From Hydrogenophaga sp. (GTDB taxonomy: Bacteria > Pseudomonadota > Gammaproteobacteria > Burkholderiales > Burkholderiaceae_C), in NCBI RefSeq assembly GCF_025699295.1, contig NZ_JAILWB010000013.1, forward strand, positions 1-64,000: DNA of 64,000 bases, given 5' to 3'. Position 1 is the first letter of the stretch, and every line of letters starts with the position of its first letter. Made by a program: the position numbers and the translations under genes. The notes beneath the pieces are model-generated. The model ran no database searches. It was not told where the DNA came from and saw nothing but the letters and a program-made list of their open reading frames with translations. Positions 56,101 through 64,000 of this stretch are shown one piece after another.

Positions 56101-56715
56101 ATGAAATTGTCCGCTTCACTTCTTTGCGCCGCTGCTGCCGCAGCCTTGTCGTTCAGCGCCCAGGCGCAATCGGTCAAACCCGATCTGGCCAAGGGAGGCG
56201 CGTTGTATGGTCAGGCCTGCGTGGCCTGTCACGCGGCGGACGGCAACTCGACCACGCCGGCCAACCCGAAGCTGGCGCAACAGCACCCGGAGTATCTGCT
56301 CAAGCAACTGCAGGAGTTCAAGTCCGGCAAGCGCGACAACGCCATCATGAAGGGCTTCGCCGCGGCACTGTCCGACGACGACATGCGCAATATCTCCTAC
56401 TGGCTGGCCAGTCAGAAGGCCAAAGGTGGTGCTGCCACCGACAAGGACCTCGTACAGCTGGGTGAGCGCATCTACCGCGGGGGCATCGCTGACCGCCAGA
56501 TCGCTGCCTGCGCGGGTTGCCACAGCCCCAACGGCGCGGGCATCCCGGCACAGTACCCGCGCCTGTCTGGTCAGCAGGCGGAGTACACCGCCACGCAGCT
56601 CAGGCAATTCCGCGACGGCACCCGCAAGAACAACGCCCAGATGACCGATGTGGCTGCCAAGATGAACGACCGCGAGATCCAGGCGGTGGCCGACTACATC
56701 GCCGGCTTGCGCTGA
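56101..56715 (+). CDS. Di-heme cytochrome c4
   Basis: This is a periplasmic electron carrier with two heme c groups. The signal peptide is MKLSASLLCAAAAAALSFSA with cleavage at AQA. The heme motifs are CVACH (Cys40-His44) and CAGCH (Cys137-His141). The two similar halves (YLLKQLQEFKSGKRDNAIMK and TATQLRQFRDGTRKNNAQMT) supply Met ligands and mark the cytochrome c4 family. The length is 204 residues. It lies just upstream of the heme-attachment genes resB-ccsA but is separated from them by a terminator. Confidence 0.93.
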   Translation: MKLSASLLCAAAAAALSFSAQAQSVKPDLAKGGALYGQACVACHAADGNSTTPANPKLAQQHPEYLLKQLQEFKSGKRDNAIMKGFAAALSDDDMRNISYWLASQKAKGGAATDKDLVQLGERIYRGGIADRQIAACAGCHSPNGAGIPAQYPRLSGQQAEYTATQLRQFRDGTRKNNAQMTDVAAKMNDREIQAVADYIAGLR

Positions 56716-56842
56716 TCCACCGACGGGCTTGTCCGCGAGCCCCGTGCGGCCCGCCGGAATATAAGCAGGCGTTCATATTTGCCGGCACAATGCAAACACC
56801 TCGCCAGGTGTTGAACCGCCAGCCGGAAATCACATCACATCA

Positions 56843-56879
56843 GGGCGCGTTCCGGGGCCACCGGAGCCGCCCTTTTTTT
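56843..56879 (+). terminator. Intrinsic terminator between cytochrome c4 and resB
   Basis: GGGCG...CCGG-GGCCA-CCGG...CGCCC forms an interrupted GC-rich stem followed by seven T. It is 128 bases after the cytochrome stop and only 29 bases before the resB ATG. It would end the cytochrome message; a resB transcript starting further upstream would have to read through it. Confidence 0.75.
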
Positions 56880-56908
56880 CTGAACCGCCCTTCCTTGTCG
56901 CCCTTTTC

Positions 56909-59068
56909 ATGACCGTTTCCACCCAAGGCCTGCAACTCCGCACCGGCTCGCGCATCCTCAGCGCGTCGGTGGAGTTGGTGTCGTCCATGCGGTTCGCGAT
57001 TTCGCTGCTGACCGTCATCTGCATTGCCTCGGTGATCGGGACCGTCGTCAAGCAGCACGAGCCGACCGTCAACTACGTCAACCAGTTCGGGCCGTTCTGG
57101 GCCGACGTGTTTGCCAGCGCCAACCTGTTCTCGGTCTACAGCGCGTGGTGGTTCCTGCTGATCCTGGCGTTTCTTGTGACCAGCACCAGCCTGTGCATTG
57201 CCCGCAACACGCCCAAGATCCTGGCCGACTTCAAGGCGTACAAAGAGAATGTGCGCGAGCAGAGCCTCAAGGCATTTCCCCATCGGGCCGAGGGCGCGCT
57301 GGACGAGGCACCCGAGGCCGCGGCGCATCGCATCGGCCAGACGCTGCTGGGGTCGGGCTGGAAGGTGAAGCTTCAGTCGCGCGACACGCCCGCGGGCACG
57401 GGCTGGATGGTGGCGGCCAAGACCGGCACGGCCAACAAGATCGGCTACCTCGCGGCGCACAGCGCCATCGTGTTGGTGTGCATCGGGGGTTTGCTCGATG
57501 GTGACCTGATGGTGCGCGCACAAACCTGGTTCAACGGCAAGACGCCCTTCACCGGTGGCGGTCTGATCGCTGACGTGCCCGTGCAGCACCGTCTCTCGGC
57601 CAGCAATCCGACCTTCCGGGGCAACCTGCTGGTGACCGAGGGCACTACAGCGGGCACGGCCATCCTCGCGCAACCGAATGGCGTGTTGCTGCAGGATCTG
57701 CCGTTTGGCGTCGAGCTCAAGAAGTTCATCATCGAGTACTACGACACCGGCATGCCCAAGCTGTTCGCCAGCGAGATCGTGATCCACGACAACGAGACCG
57801 GCGAGACCAAGGAGGCGCGTGTCGAGGTGAACCACCCGGCCAGCCACCGCGGCATCAACATCTACCAGTCCAGCTTCGACGATGGGGGTTCGCGCGTGAA
57901 GTTGCAGGCGGTCCCGCTGAACCAGGCCACGGCGCCGTTCGAGGTGGAGGGCACGATCGGGGGATCCACCGCGCTCAGCAATGGCGACAACCAGCTCACG
58001 CTCGAGTACACCGGTCTGCGCGTGATCAACGTGGAAAATTTCGCGGCCAACGACACGGGCGAGGGCGTGGATGTGCGCAAGGTCGATCTGCGAAGTTCGA
58101 TCGAGAGTCGCCTCGGCGCGGGCCACAAGACCACGACCGAGAAGACCTTGCGCAACGTCGGCCCGAGCATCACCTACAAGCTGCGCGACGCGGCAGGGCA
58201 GGCCGTGGAGTACCACAACTACATGCTACCGGTCGAGATCGATGGTGCGCGCGTGGTCTTGCTGGGTTTGCGTGAAACGCCATCCGAACCCTTCCGTTAC
58301 CTGCGCATTCCGGTGGACGAACAGGACGGCATGGACGGTTTCGTGCGCCTGCGGGCCGCGCTGGACGATCCCCGGATGCGGGAGCAGGCCGTGCGTCGCT
58401 ATGCCGCCGCCGCGGTGGAGGACGGCCGCCCCGAACTGGCCGAGGCATTGGCGGCGTCGGCCACGCGCGCGCTGGGGCTGTTCGCGGGCGCCGAGTCCGT
58501 GAACGCACCCGCGCTGCAGCCGGTGGCCAATGGCACACCCTTGCGGCCCGCCACGGTGCGCGGCGGCCTGCAGGCGGTCTCGGCGTTTCTGGAAAGCAAC
58601 GTGCCCGAGGCCGAACGCGAGCGCGCCAGCGATGTGCTGGTGCGCATCCTCAATGGCACCTTGTTCGAGCTGTTGCAACTCAGCCGTGAACGTGCCGGCC
58701 TGACGCCGATGGAGCGCAACGAGGCCACACAGCAGTTCATGGCGCAGGCCGTCATCAGCTTGAGCGACAGCTTTTTCTATCCCGCGCCCATGACCTTCCA
58801 GCTCAAGGACTTCACGCATGTGCAGGCCAGCGTGTTCCAGGTGGCGCGCGCTCCCGGGCAGAACATTGTCTATCTCGGGTGCCTGTTGCTGATCCTGGGC
58901 GTTTTTGCCATGCTCTACATCCGCGAACGCCGGCTGTGGGTGTGGCTCTCGCCCCGTGGCGGACCGAGCGCGCAGGCCAGCATGGCTTTGTCGTCGAACC
59001 GCAAGACGATGGAAGCCGACCGCGAATTCGACCGCTTGAAGACCCAATTGCTGAAGGTGCATCCATGA
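56909..59068 (+). CDS. resB: System II cytochrome c biogenesis protein ResB (Ccs1)
   Basis: ResB is the membrane partner of CcsA in system II heme delivery and attachment to periplasmic cytochromes c. The 719 residues start with a typical helix (VELVSSMRFAISLLTVICIA), then SVYSAWWFLLILAFLVTSTS and a long periplasmic domain. A final helix near residue 655 (NIVYLGCLLLILGVFAMLYI) precedes ERRLWVWLSP. It overlaps ccsA by 4 bases (ATGA). Confidence 0.95.
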   Translation: MTVSTQGLQLRTGSRILSASVELVSSMRFAISLLTVICIASVIGTVVKQHEPTVNYVNQFGPFWADVFASANLFSVYSAWWFLLILAFLVTSTSLCIARNTPKILADFKAYKENVREQSLKAFPHRAEGALDEAPEAAAHRIGQTLLGSGWKVKLQSRDTPAGTGWMVAAKTGTANKIGYLAAHSAIVLVCIGGLLDGDLMVRAQTWFNGKTPFTGGGLIADVPVQHRLSASNPTFRGNLLVTEGTTAGTAILAQPNGVLLQDLPFGVELKKFIIEYYDTGMPKLFASEIVIHDNETGETKEARVEVNHPASHRGINIYQSSFDDGGSRVKLQAVPLNQATAPFEVEGTIGGSTALSNGDNQLTLEYTGLRVINVENFAANDTGEGVDVRKVDLRSSIESRLGAGHKTTTEKTLRNVGPSITYKLRDAAGQAVEYHNYMLPVEIDGARVVLLGLRETPSEPFRYLRIPVDEQDGMDGFVRLRAALDDPRMREQAVRRYAAAAVEDGRPELAEALAASATRALGLFAGAESVNAPALQPVANGTPLRPATVRGGLQAVSAFLESNVPEAERERASDVLVRILNGTLFELLQLSRERAGLTPMERNEATQQFMAQAVISLSDSFFYPAPMTFQLKDFTHVQASVFQVARAPGQNIVYLGCLLLILGVFAMLYIRERRLWVWLSPRGGPSAQASMALSSNRKTMEADREFDRLKTQLLKVHP

Positions 59069-60432
59069 ATACCGCTACTGCGACCCAGACCATCGAGCTG
59101 AAGAAGGATCAGGGCGGGCACGGGCTGGGGCCGGGGTATCTGGCCCGCCGCAACGTGTGGGACTGGTTCTTTGCCGTGCTCGTCATTGCGGGAGCCGCCT
59201 GGGCCTTCGTGCGCTACAACGCCGCCATGGACGGCTACGAGAAGGCCATTCTCGTGGGCGCGGTGCCGGCGATGGTCTGGCTGGGCTGGTTCTGGCGGCC
59301 GTTGCGCGCGCTGGCTGCGGTGGTGGCTGCGGTGTCGCTGCTCGCGATCTGGCTGTACCAGACGCCCGCGGGTACCGCCGACCTGGCTCGCGCCGAGCAG
59401 GTGTTCCTGCTCAAGTACTTCATTTCCAGCCAGTCCGCCATCCTGTGGATGAGCGTGCTGTTCTTCATGAGCACCGCGTTCTACTGGATGGGCATGTTCA
59501 GGCGTGCGGGCGACACCTTCGAGCTGCTGGGCTCACGCCTTGCCTGGGTGGCGGTGACACTGGCGCTGGTGGGCAGCATGGTGCGCTGGTACGAAAGCCA
59601 CCAGATCGGCCCGGACATCGGCCACATTCCGGTGAGCAACCTGTACGAGGTGTTCGTGCTGTTCTGCTGGATGACGGCGGCCTTTTACCTGTACTACGAG
59701 GACCAGTACCGGACGCGCGGCATGGGCGCCTTCGTGATGCTGGTGGTGAGCGCAGCAGTTGGCTTTCTGCTCTGGTATACGGTGGTGCGCGAGGCGCACG
59801 CCATCCAGCCACTGGTGCCGGCACTGCAGAGTTGGTGGATGAAGCTGCATGTGCCGGCCAACTTCATCGGCTACGGGACCTTCGCCATCGCGGCGATGCT
59901 GGCATTCGCCTATCTGATCAAGCAAAGCGCCAGCGAGAGCCGCTGGTACAAGCTCGCACCGCTGTGGCTGCTGGGCGTGGTGCTGTGCTTCGAACCCATC
60001 GTTTTCCGCCAGTCGGCGGCCGAGAGCGGTGGTGGCTACTGGTTCGTCTACTTCGGTATTTCGGCGCTGATCGTCGGCAGCATCCTGTTCGGCCGCCGCC
60101 GCATCGCCGAGCGCCTGCCCAGCTTCGAGGTGCTGGACGACGTGATGTACAAGGCCATCGCGGTCGGATTCGCTTTTTTCACCATCGCCACAGTGCTCGG
60201 CGCGCTCTGGGCGGCCGAGGCCTGGGGCGGTTACTGGAGCTGGGACCCGAAGGAAACATGGGCGCTGATCGTCTGGCTGAACTACGCTGCATGGCTGCAC
60301 ATGCGCCTCATGAAGGGGCTGCGTGGCACCGTTGCGGCATGGTGGGCGCTGGTGGGCCTGGCGGTCACTACCTTCGCGTTCCTGGGTGTGAACATGTTCC
60401 TCTCGGGTCTGCACAGCTACGGCGAGCTCTGA
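59065..60432 (+). CDS. ccsA: System II heme exporter/ligase CcsA (ResC, CcsB)
   Basis: CcsA carries heme across the inner membrane and, with ResB, attaches it to CXXCH motifs. The tryptophan-rich WWD domain is [12 protein letters not shown] near residue 387, with flanking histidines such as the [11 protein letters not shown] and [12 protein letters not shown] regions. About eight or more membrane helices are visible in 455 residues. The ATG at 59065 overlaps the resB stop. The C-terminus [17 protein letters not shown] is standard. Naming (CcsA or CcsB) differs among annotations. Confidence 0.95.
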   Translation: MNTATATQTIELKKDQGGHGLGPGYLARRNVWDWFFAVLVIAGAAWAFVRYNAAMDGYEKAILVGAVPAMVWLGWFWRPLRALAAVVAAVSLLAIWLYQTPAGTADLARAEQVFLLKYFISSQSAILWMSVLFFMSTAFYWMGMFRRAGDTFELLGSRLAWVAVTLALVGSMVRWYESHQIGPDIGHIPVSNLYEVFVLFCWMTAAFYLYYEDQYRTRGMGAFVMLVVSAAVGFLLWYTVVREAHAIQPLVPALQSWWMKLHVPANFIGYGTFAIAAMLAFAYLIKQSASESRWYKLAPLWLLGVVLCFEPIVFRQSAAESGGGYWFVYFGISALIVGSILFGRRRIAERLPSFEVLDDVMYKAIAVGFAFFTIATVLGALWAAEAWGGYWSWDPKETWALIVWLNYAAWLHMRLMKGLRGTVAAWWALVGLAVTTFAFLGVNMFLSGLHSYGEL

Positions 60433-60464
60433 CCCGCGAGCAAGGGACTGCGGTCCTGCGGACC

Positions 60465-60493
60465 GGAACTTTGTAAGAATCGCCCCTGTCCCA
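60465..60493 (+). promoter_or_regulatory. ECF sigma factor-like promoter upstream of msrP
   Basis: GGAACTT (60465-60471), 16 bases and GTCCCA (60488-60493) resemble the GGAACTT/GTC pair used by RpoE-type ECF sigma factors. It lies about 60 bases before the msrP ATG. Control of msrPQ homologues by an ECF sigma factor under hypochlorite stress is known in Azospira, which makes the site credible. No sigma factor gene is in the window. Confidence 0.45.
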
Positions 60494-60556
60494 CGACGGA
60501 CGAAGAAGCCCGACCGGCATCCTCCGGGGCGGGGCACGATGCCCAAGGACAGCGCC

Positions 60557-61561
60557 ATGATCATCCGCACCCGCGACAACGGCTTCAATCATCCCCTGCC
60601 CAGCGAAATCACACCGCAGGCGGTTTATCGAAGCCGCAGGCAATGGCTGCTTGCCGCAGCGGCACTCGGGGGTGGTGGTATTGCCTCATGGGCCGGGCGC
60701 AGTGCCTGGGCGCAGGCTGCAGCGGTGCCCAGGCCCGGAAAGCTCGCCGCCTTGCCGGGCCGGCGTTCGGTCGTTCCGGGCGCGGCGACCATGGAGGCCC
60801 TGACCTCTTACGGCGATGCGACTTCCTACAACAACTATTACGAATTCGGCACCGACAAGTCCGATCCGGCATCTGCCGCCGGGACGCTCAAGCCGCGCCC
60901 CTGGACGGTGAGTGTGGAAGGGCTGGTGAACAAGCCGGGTACCTTTGACCTCGACGCGTTGCTCAAGCTCAGCCCGATGGAGGAGCGCATCTACCGCCTG
61001 CGCTGTGTCGAAGGCTGGTCGATGGTGATCCCTTGGGTCGGCTATTCACTGAGCGAACTGGTCAAGGCGGTCCAGCCGCAGGGCAGCGCAAAGTACGTTG
61101 AGTTCGTGACGCTGGCCGACCCGAAGCAGATGCCCGGACTGCGCTCGAACGTGCTGGACTGGCCGTACGTGGAAGGTTTGCGCCTGGACGAGGCCATGCA
61201 CCCGCTCACGCTGCTGGCATTCGGCATGTACGGTGAGGTGTTGCCGAACCAGAACGGCGCGCCGCTGCGCCTGGTGGTTCCCTGGAAGTACGGTTTCAAG
61301 AGCGGCAAGTCACTGGTGAAGATCCGCTTCACCGACAAGGAGCCACGGACCGCCTGGAACGTGGCCGCCCCGCAGGAGTACGGCTTCTATTCCAATGTGA
61401 ATCCGGAGGTCTCGCATCCGCGCTGGAGCCAGGCCACCGAGCGCCGCATTGGCGAAGGCAGCGGACTGTTTGCCAAGCGCCGCCAGACGCAGATGTTCAA
61501 CGGTTATGAACCCCAGGTCGGCCAGCTCTATGCCGGCATGGATCTGCGCAAGTTGTTCTGA
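60557..61561 (+). CDS. msrP: Periplasmic methionine sulfoxide reductase catalytic subunit MsrP
   Basis: MsrP is a molybdopterin enzyme that repairs oxidised methionines in periplasmic proteins, taking electrons from MsrQ. The twin-arginine signal has Arg27-Arg28 in [18 protein letters not shown]. Cys150 in [11 protein letters not shown] is the molybdenum ligand. [14 protein letters not shown] and [16 protein letters not shown] are conserved. I prefer the ATG at 60557 (AAGGA 7 bases upstream; 334 residues) to the one at 60539. It belongs with msrQ. Confidence 0.95.
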   Translation: MIIRTRDNGFNHPLPSEITPQAVYRSRRQWLLAAAALGGGGIASWAGRSAWAQAAAVPRPGKLAALPGRRSVVPGAATMEALTSYGDATSYNNYYEFGTDKSDPASAAGTLKPRPWTVSVEGLVNKPGTFDLDALLKLSPMEERIYRLRCVEGWSMVIPWVGYSLSELVKAVQPQGSAKYVEFVTLADPKQMPGLRSNVLDWPYVEGLRLDEAMHPLTLLAFGMYGEVLPNQNGAPLRLVVPWKYGFKSGKSLVKIRFTDKEPRTAWNVAAPQEYGFYSNVNPEVSHPRWSQATERRIGEGSGLFAKRRQTQMFNGYEPQVGQLYAGMDLRKLF

Positions 61562-61637
61562 ACTGTCGGCGAGCCCTGGTATTGCCTTGAGTTCCACCGC
61601 CGCCACCAGAAACGCATCCGCGTCCGGGGTTGTTCGC

Positions 61638-62261
61638 GTGGGTTCGCGCATCAACCGCTGGCTCGGGCACCGTGTCGCCAAGCCCGTCGTGTTTCTGCTG
61701 GCTTGTCTGCCGTTCGTCTGGCTCGTGTGGGCAGCATTCAGTGATCAGCTCGGTGCCAACCCGGCCGAAGCACTGATCCGATCCCTGGGCGACTGGAGCT
61801 TGCGCTTCCTGGTGCTGGTGCTGGCGATCACCCCGCTGCGCGTGATGGCCGGGTGGTCTGCGCTGGCGCGTCTGCGCCGCATGGTGGGCTTGTTCGTGTT
61901 CTTCTATGCCTGCATGCACCTGCTGGCCTACGCCTGGTTCGACATGGAGTTCGATCTGCCGGGCATCGCTGCCGACGTGGTCAAGCGCCCGTTCATCCTG
62001 GTGGGCTTTCTGGGCTGGGCGCTGTTGCTGGCGCTGGCGGCGACCTCGTTCAATCGCGCCATCCGTGGGATGGGCGCGGCGCGCTGGCAGATGCTGCACC
62101 GCGCGGTGTACTTGATCGCGGGCCTGGCGGTGCTGCATTTCTTCTGGATGCGCAGCGGTAAAAACGACTTCGCCGAAGTCGCGGTGTACGCCGCGATCCT
62201 GGTGGCCTTGCTGGGCTGGCGCTTGTGGCGCCGCATCTTGCGCAAACCGGCGTTGGCTTGA
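61638..62261 (+). CDS. msrQ: Heme-binding membrane subunit MsrQ
   Basis: MsrQ is a b-type heme membrane protein that passes electrons to MsrP. Six membrane helices are visible, with histidine ligand candidates in FYACMHLLAYAWFD and WQMLHRAVYLIAGLAVLHFF. The start is not certain. GTG at 61638 (GGGG upstream) gives 207 residues and the usual 17-residue lead before the first helix (VVFLLACLPFVWLVWAAFSD). TTG at 61587 would add 17 residues. It follows msrP by about 76 bases. Confidence 0.9.
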   Translation: MGSRINRWLGHRVAKPVVFLLACLPFVWLVWAAFSDQLGANPAEALIRSLGDWSLRFLVLVLAITPLRVMAGWSALARLRRMVGLFVFFYACMHLLAYAWFDMEFDLPGIAADVVKRPFILVGFLGWALLLALAATSFNRAIRGMGAARWQMLHRAVYLIAGLAVLHFFWMRSGKNDFAEVAVYAAILVALLGWRLWRRILRKPALA

Positions 62262-62276
62262 GAATTTTTGCGCAGC

Positions 62277-63572
62277 TCAGACTGCGGGCAGCGCGCGCTC
62301 TGTGCGGAGTTGGTCCGCCGCGGTTTCGCGGGCGCGGATGAGGATGGCGTCTTCGCCATCCACCAGCACTTCGGCCGCTCGGCCTCGGGTGTTGTAGTTG
62401 CTGGCCATGCTCATGCAATAGGCACCCGCCGACAGGACAGCTAGCAGATCCCCTTGTTGCACGGCCAGCGCACGGTCGCGCCCGATCCAGTCACCGCTCT
62501 CGCACACCGGGCCCACCACGTCCCATGTGGTGGGCTCGCCTTCGCGTGGGGTCAGCGGCACGATGCGGTGAAACGCCTGGTACATGGCCGGGCGCGGCAG
62601 GTCGTTCATGGCGGCGTCGACGATGAGGAAGTTCTTGTGCTCACCCGGTTTCAGGTAAAGCACCTCGGTCAGGCACACGCCGGCATTGCCCACTAGCGAT
62701 CGGCCAGGCTCGATGAATATCTTGCGGTCACCGAAGCCGCGCGCGTCCATGCGTTGCAGCAATTGAGCCCAGAGGGTGTCGGCCTCCGGCGGGGCGTCAT
62801 CCTGATAGTCGATGCCCAGGCCGCCACCGAAGTCGATGTGCTCGATGGTCACGCCTTCGCCCTCGATGGCCTGCACCAGATCCAGCACGCGGTCCATGGC
62901 GTCCAGATACGGGGCGGTCTGGGTGATCTGCGAGCCGATGTGGCAGTCGATGCCTACCACGCGCAACCCCTGGCATGTGGCGGCATGGCGGTAGGTGGAG
63001 ATCACCTCCTCGTGCGCGATGCCGAACTTGTTGCCTTTGAGTCCGGTGGAAATGTAGGGATGGGTACGCGCGTCCACGTTAGGGTTCACGCGCACGCTTA
63101 CCGGTGCACGCAGACCCATGTCGCGCGCCACTTCGTCCAGCACATCGAGCTCAGCGCGGCTTTCCACGTTGAAGCAGCCGATGCCCGCGGTCAGCGCCTG
63201 CCGCATCTCGGCGCGGGTCTTGCCCACGCCCGAGAAGATGACCTTCGACGGCTCGGCGCCGGCCGCGAGTGCTCGGTCAAGCTCCCCGCCGGAGACGATG
63301 TCGAGCCCGCAACCCGCACGCACCAGGGTCTGCAGGATGGCCAGCGATGAGTTGGCCTTCATCGCATAGCAAATCAGATGCGCACGCCCCGCCAGCCCAC
63401 GCTGGTAGGCCGCGAGGGCCTCCAGAATGGCCGCGCGGCTGTAGACGAACAAGGGTGTGCCGTGCTCACGGGCCAGACGGTCCAGGGGCAGGTTTTCTGC
63501 CATCAATCGCTGATTCTGATAGGCAAAGTGCGGCGGCAGCGAAGAGGCGGGCTGGCCCGATGAAGTGGTCAT
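62277..63572 (-). CDS. lysA: Diaminopimelate decarboxylase
   Basis: LysA decarboxylates meso-diaminopimelate to lysine, the last step of the pathway. The PLP lysine is Lys72 in ICYAMKANSS. Also present are the phosphate-binding IDFGGGLGIDYQ, FIEPGRSLVGNAG and, near the end, VGPVCESGDWIGRDR with the active-site Cys, and GAYCMSMASNYNTRGRAAEV. At 431 residues it is typical. It follows the small lipoprotein gene by 26 bases on the same strand, so the two are probably cotranscribed. Confidence 0.97.
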   Translation of the reverse strand: MTTSSGQPASSLPPHFAYQNQRLMAENLPLDRLAREHGTPLFVYSRAAILEALAAYQRGLAGRAHLICYAMKANSSLAILQTLVRAGCGLDIVSGGELDRALAAGAEPSKVIFSGVGKTRAEMRQALTAGIGCFNVESRAELDVLDEVARDMGLRAPVSVRVNPNVDARTHPYISTGLKGNKFGIAHEEVISTYRHAATCQGLRVVGIDCHIGSQITQTAPYLDAMDRVLDLVQAIEGEGVTIEHIDFGGGLGIDYQDDAPPEADTLWAQLLQRMDARGFGDRKIFIEPGRSLVGNAGVCLTEVLYLKPGEHKNFLIVDAAMNDLPRPAMYQAFHRIVPLTPREGEPTTWDVVGPVCESGDWIGRDRALAVQQGDLLAVLSAGAYCMSMASNYNTRGRAAEVLVDGEDAILIRARETAADQLRTERALPAV

Positions 63573-63598
63573 GCGGCAAATGGGAAGAAGAGAGCGCT

Positions 63599-63802
63599 TC
63601 AGCGCTGTTCGGGGGCCGCCGGTGCGGTCCGCACCGGGGCATCGGCGGCCTTTTCGACGGTGGAGGCAGATGGAGGCGGCAAATACAGCGAGCCCCGCTG
63701 ACCGCAGGCAGTGAGCACAATGAGGGTCATGGAAATCACCGCGATGGCCATGCCACGCAAGGGGCTGGCAGCCCGACCTAGAATGCGTTTTGAACCTAAC
63801 AT
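63599..63802 (-). CDS. lptM: Small LptM-like lipoprotein
   Basis: The short protein (67 residues from the ATG at 63802, or 50 from 63751) has a basic start, a hydrophobic stretch and the lipobox [19 protein letters not shown] follows the cleavage site. The CGQ(K/R)G-LYLP motif right after the lipid Cys is the mark of YifL/LptM, which helps mature the LPS transporter LptD. The cyaY-lptM-lysA order matches the position of lptM beside cyaY in other proteobacteria. The start is not settled by a ribosome site. Confidence 0.8.
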   Translation of the reverse strand: MLGSKRILGRAASPLRGMAIAVISMTLIVLTACGQRGSLYLPPPSASTVEKAADAPVRTAPAAPEQR

Positions 63803-63814
63803 CGACGCATTGTA

Positions 63815-64000
63815 ATGACCGACATCGAGTATCTGGACCGCGCGGAAGCCTTGCTGCAAGCGATCGAATTGGCCTGCGACCGCATCAACGACAGCACAGA
63901 TGCCGACATCGACAACCAGCGCGTGGGCGGTATGGTCACGATGACCTTTGCGAATGGCAGCCAGATCATCGTCAACCTGCAAAAACCCCTGCACGAGGTG
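63815..64000 (+). CDS. cyaY: Iron donor protein CyaY (frataxin), partial at the window end
   Basis: CyaY is the bacterial frataxin that binds iron and modulates iron-sulfur cluster assembly. The visible 62 codons read [20 protein letters not shown], then [20 protein letters not shown] and [14 protein letters not shown]. These are the acidic first helix and the beta strands of the family. The gene runs off the window at 64000. It is divergent from the lipoprotein gene, with only 12 bases between the two start codons if 63802 is used. Confidence 0.94.
   Translation, partial: MTDIEYLDRAEALLQAIELACDRINDSTDADIDNQRVGGMVTMTFANGSQIIVNLQKPLHEV

Overview
The window is GC-rich, gene-dense DNA from a flagellated Gram-negative betaproteobacterium, most likely of the family Comamonadaceae (Hydrogenophaga/Acidovorax-like; this is my inference). 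Supporting signs are the general porins with an MKKTL...AQSSV start, the system II cytochrome c maturation pair ResB/CcsA, Coq7-type ubiquinone hydroxylase, a HexR-tal pair, the cyaY-lptM-lysA order and a short intergenic repeat of a type I associate with Comamonadaceae. I see no tRNA, rRNA, CRISPR array, transposase, integrase or prophage gene. Nearly everything is core-type chromosome.

Layout. 94-7043: distal flagellar rod, ring and hook-junction genes flgG-flgH-flgI-flgJ-flgK-flgL, followed by a degenerate-EAL/HDOD signalling protein (7062-8285). 8286-10989: two intergenic repeats, queC, and a convergent YddA/SbmA-like ABC exporter. 11074-23402: a type II secretion locus, read leftward as gspG-H-I-J-K-L-M-N-D-E-F and ending in a cytosolic 5'-nucleotidase gene; gspC is divergent. 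23437-29430: a cNMP/CBS/DUF294 protein, cobT, ilvA with a terminator-like leader, osmC and coq7. 29702-32349: two porins and a ComEA-like DNA-binding protein, then about 1 kb with no recognisable gene. 33335-41878: a seven-gene peptide ABC-transporter operon that also encodes an M20 amidohydrolase and two binding proteins. 41880-43747: hexR and divergent tal with a HexR-type operator. 43920-46060: groES-groEL with a perfect CIRCE operator. 46207-55996: a 7TMR-DISM sensor, an SDR dehydrogenase, a PAS histidine kinase, metK, two LpxL-type acyltransferases, an alpha/beta hydrolase and engB. 56101-64000: cytochrome c4, resB-ccsA, msrP-msrQ behind an ECF-like promoter, lysA, a small lipoprotein and the start of cyaY.

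How the genes work together. The flg and gsp blocks each build one envelope machine and are tightly packed, with many 1-4 bp overlaps. The transporter operon would import peptides or acylated amino acids, and its M20 enzyme would cleave them in the cytoplasm. ResB/CcsA would mature periplasmic cytochromes such as the c4 encoded beside them. MsrPQ repairs oxidised periplasmic methionines.

I did not find a clearly new system. The best leads are regulatory: the ilvA leader terminator, the -35 hexamer shared by the ilvA and osmC promoters, the stacked palindromes before the second porin, the HexR site on a possibly leaderless tal promoter, the ECF-like msrPQ promoter, and the co-oriented intergenic repeats inside operons.
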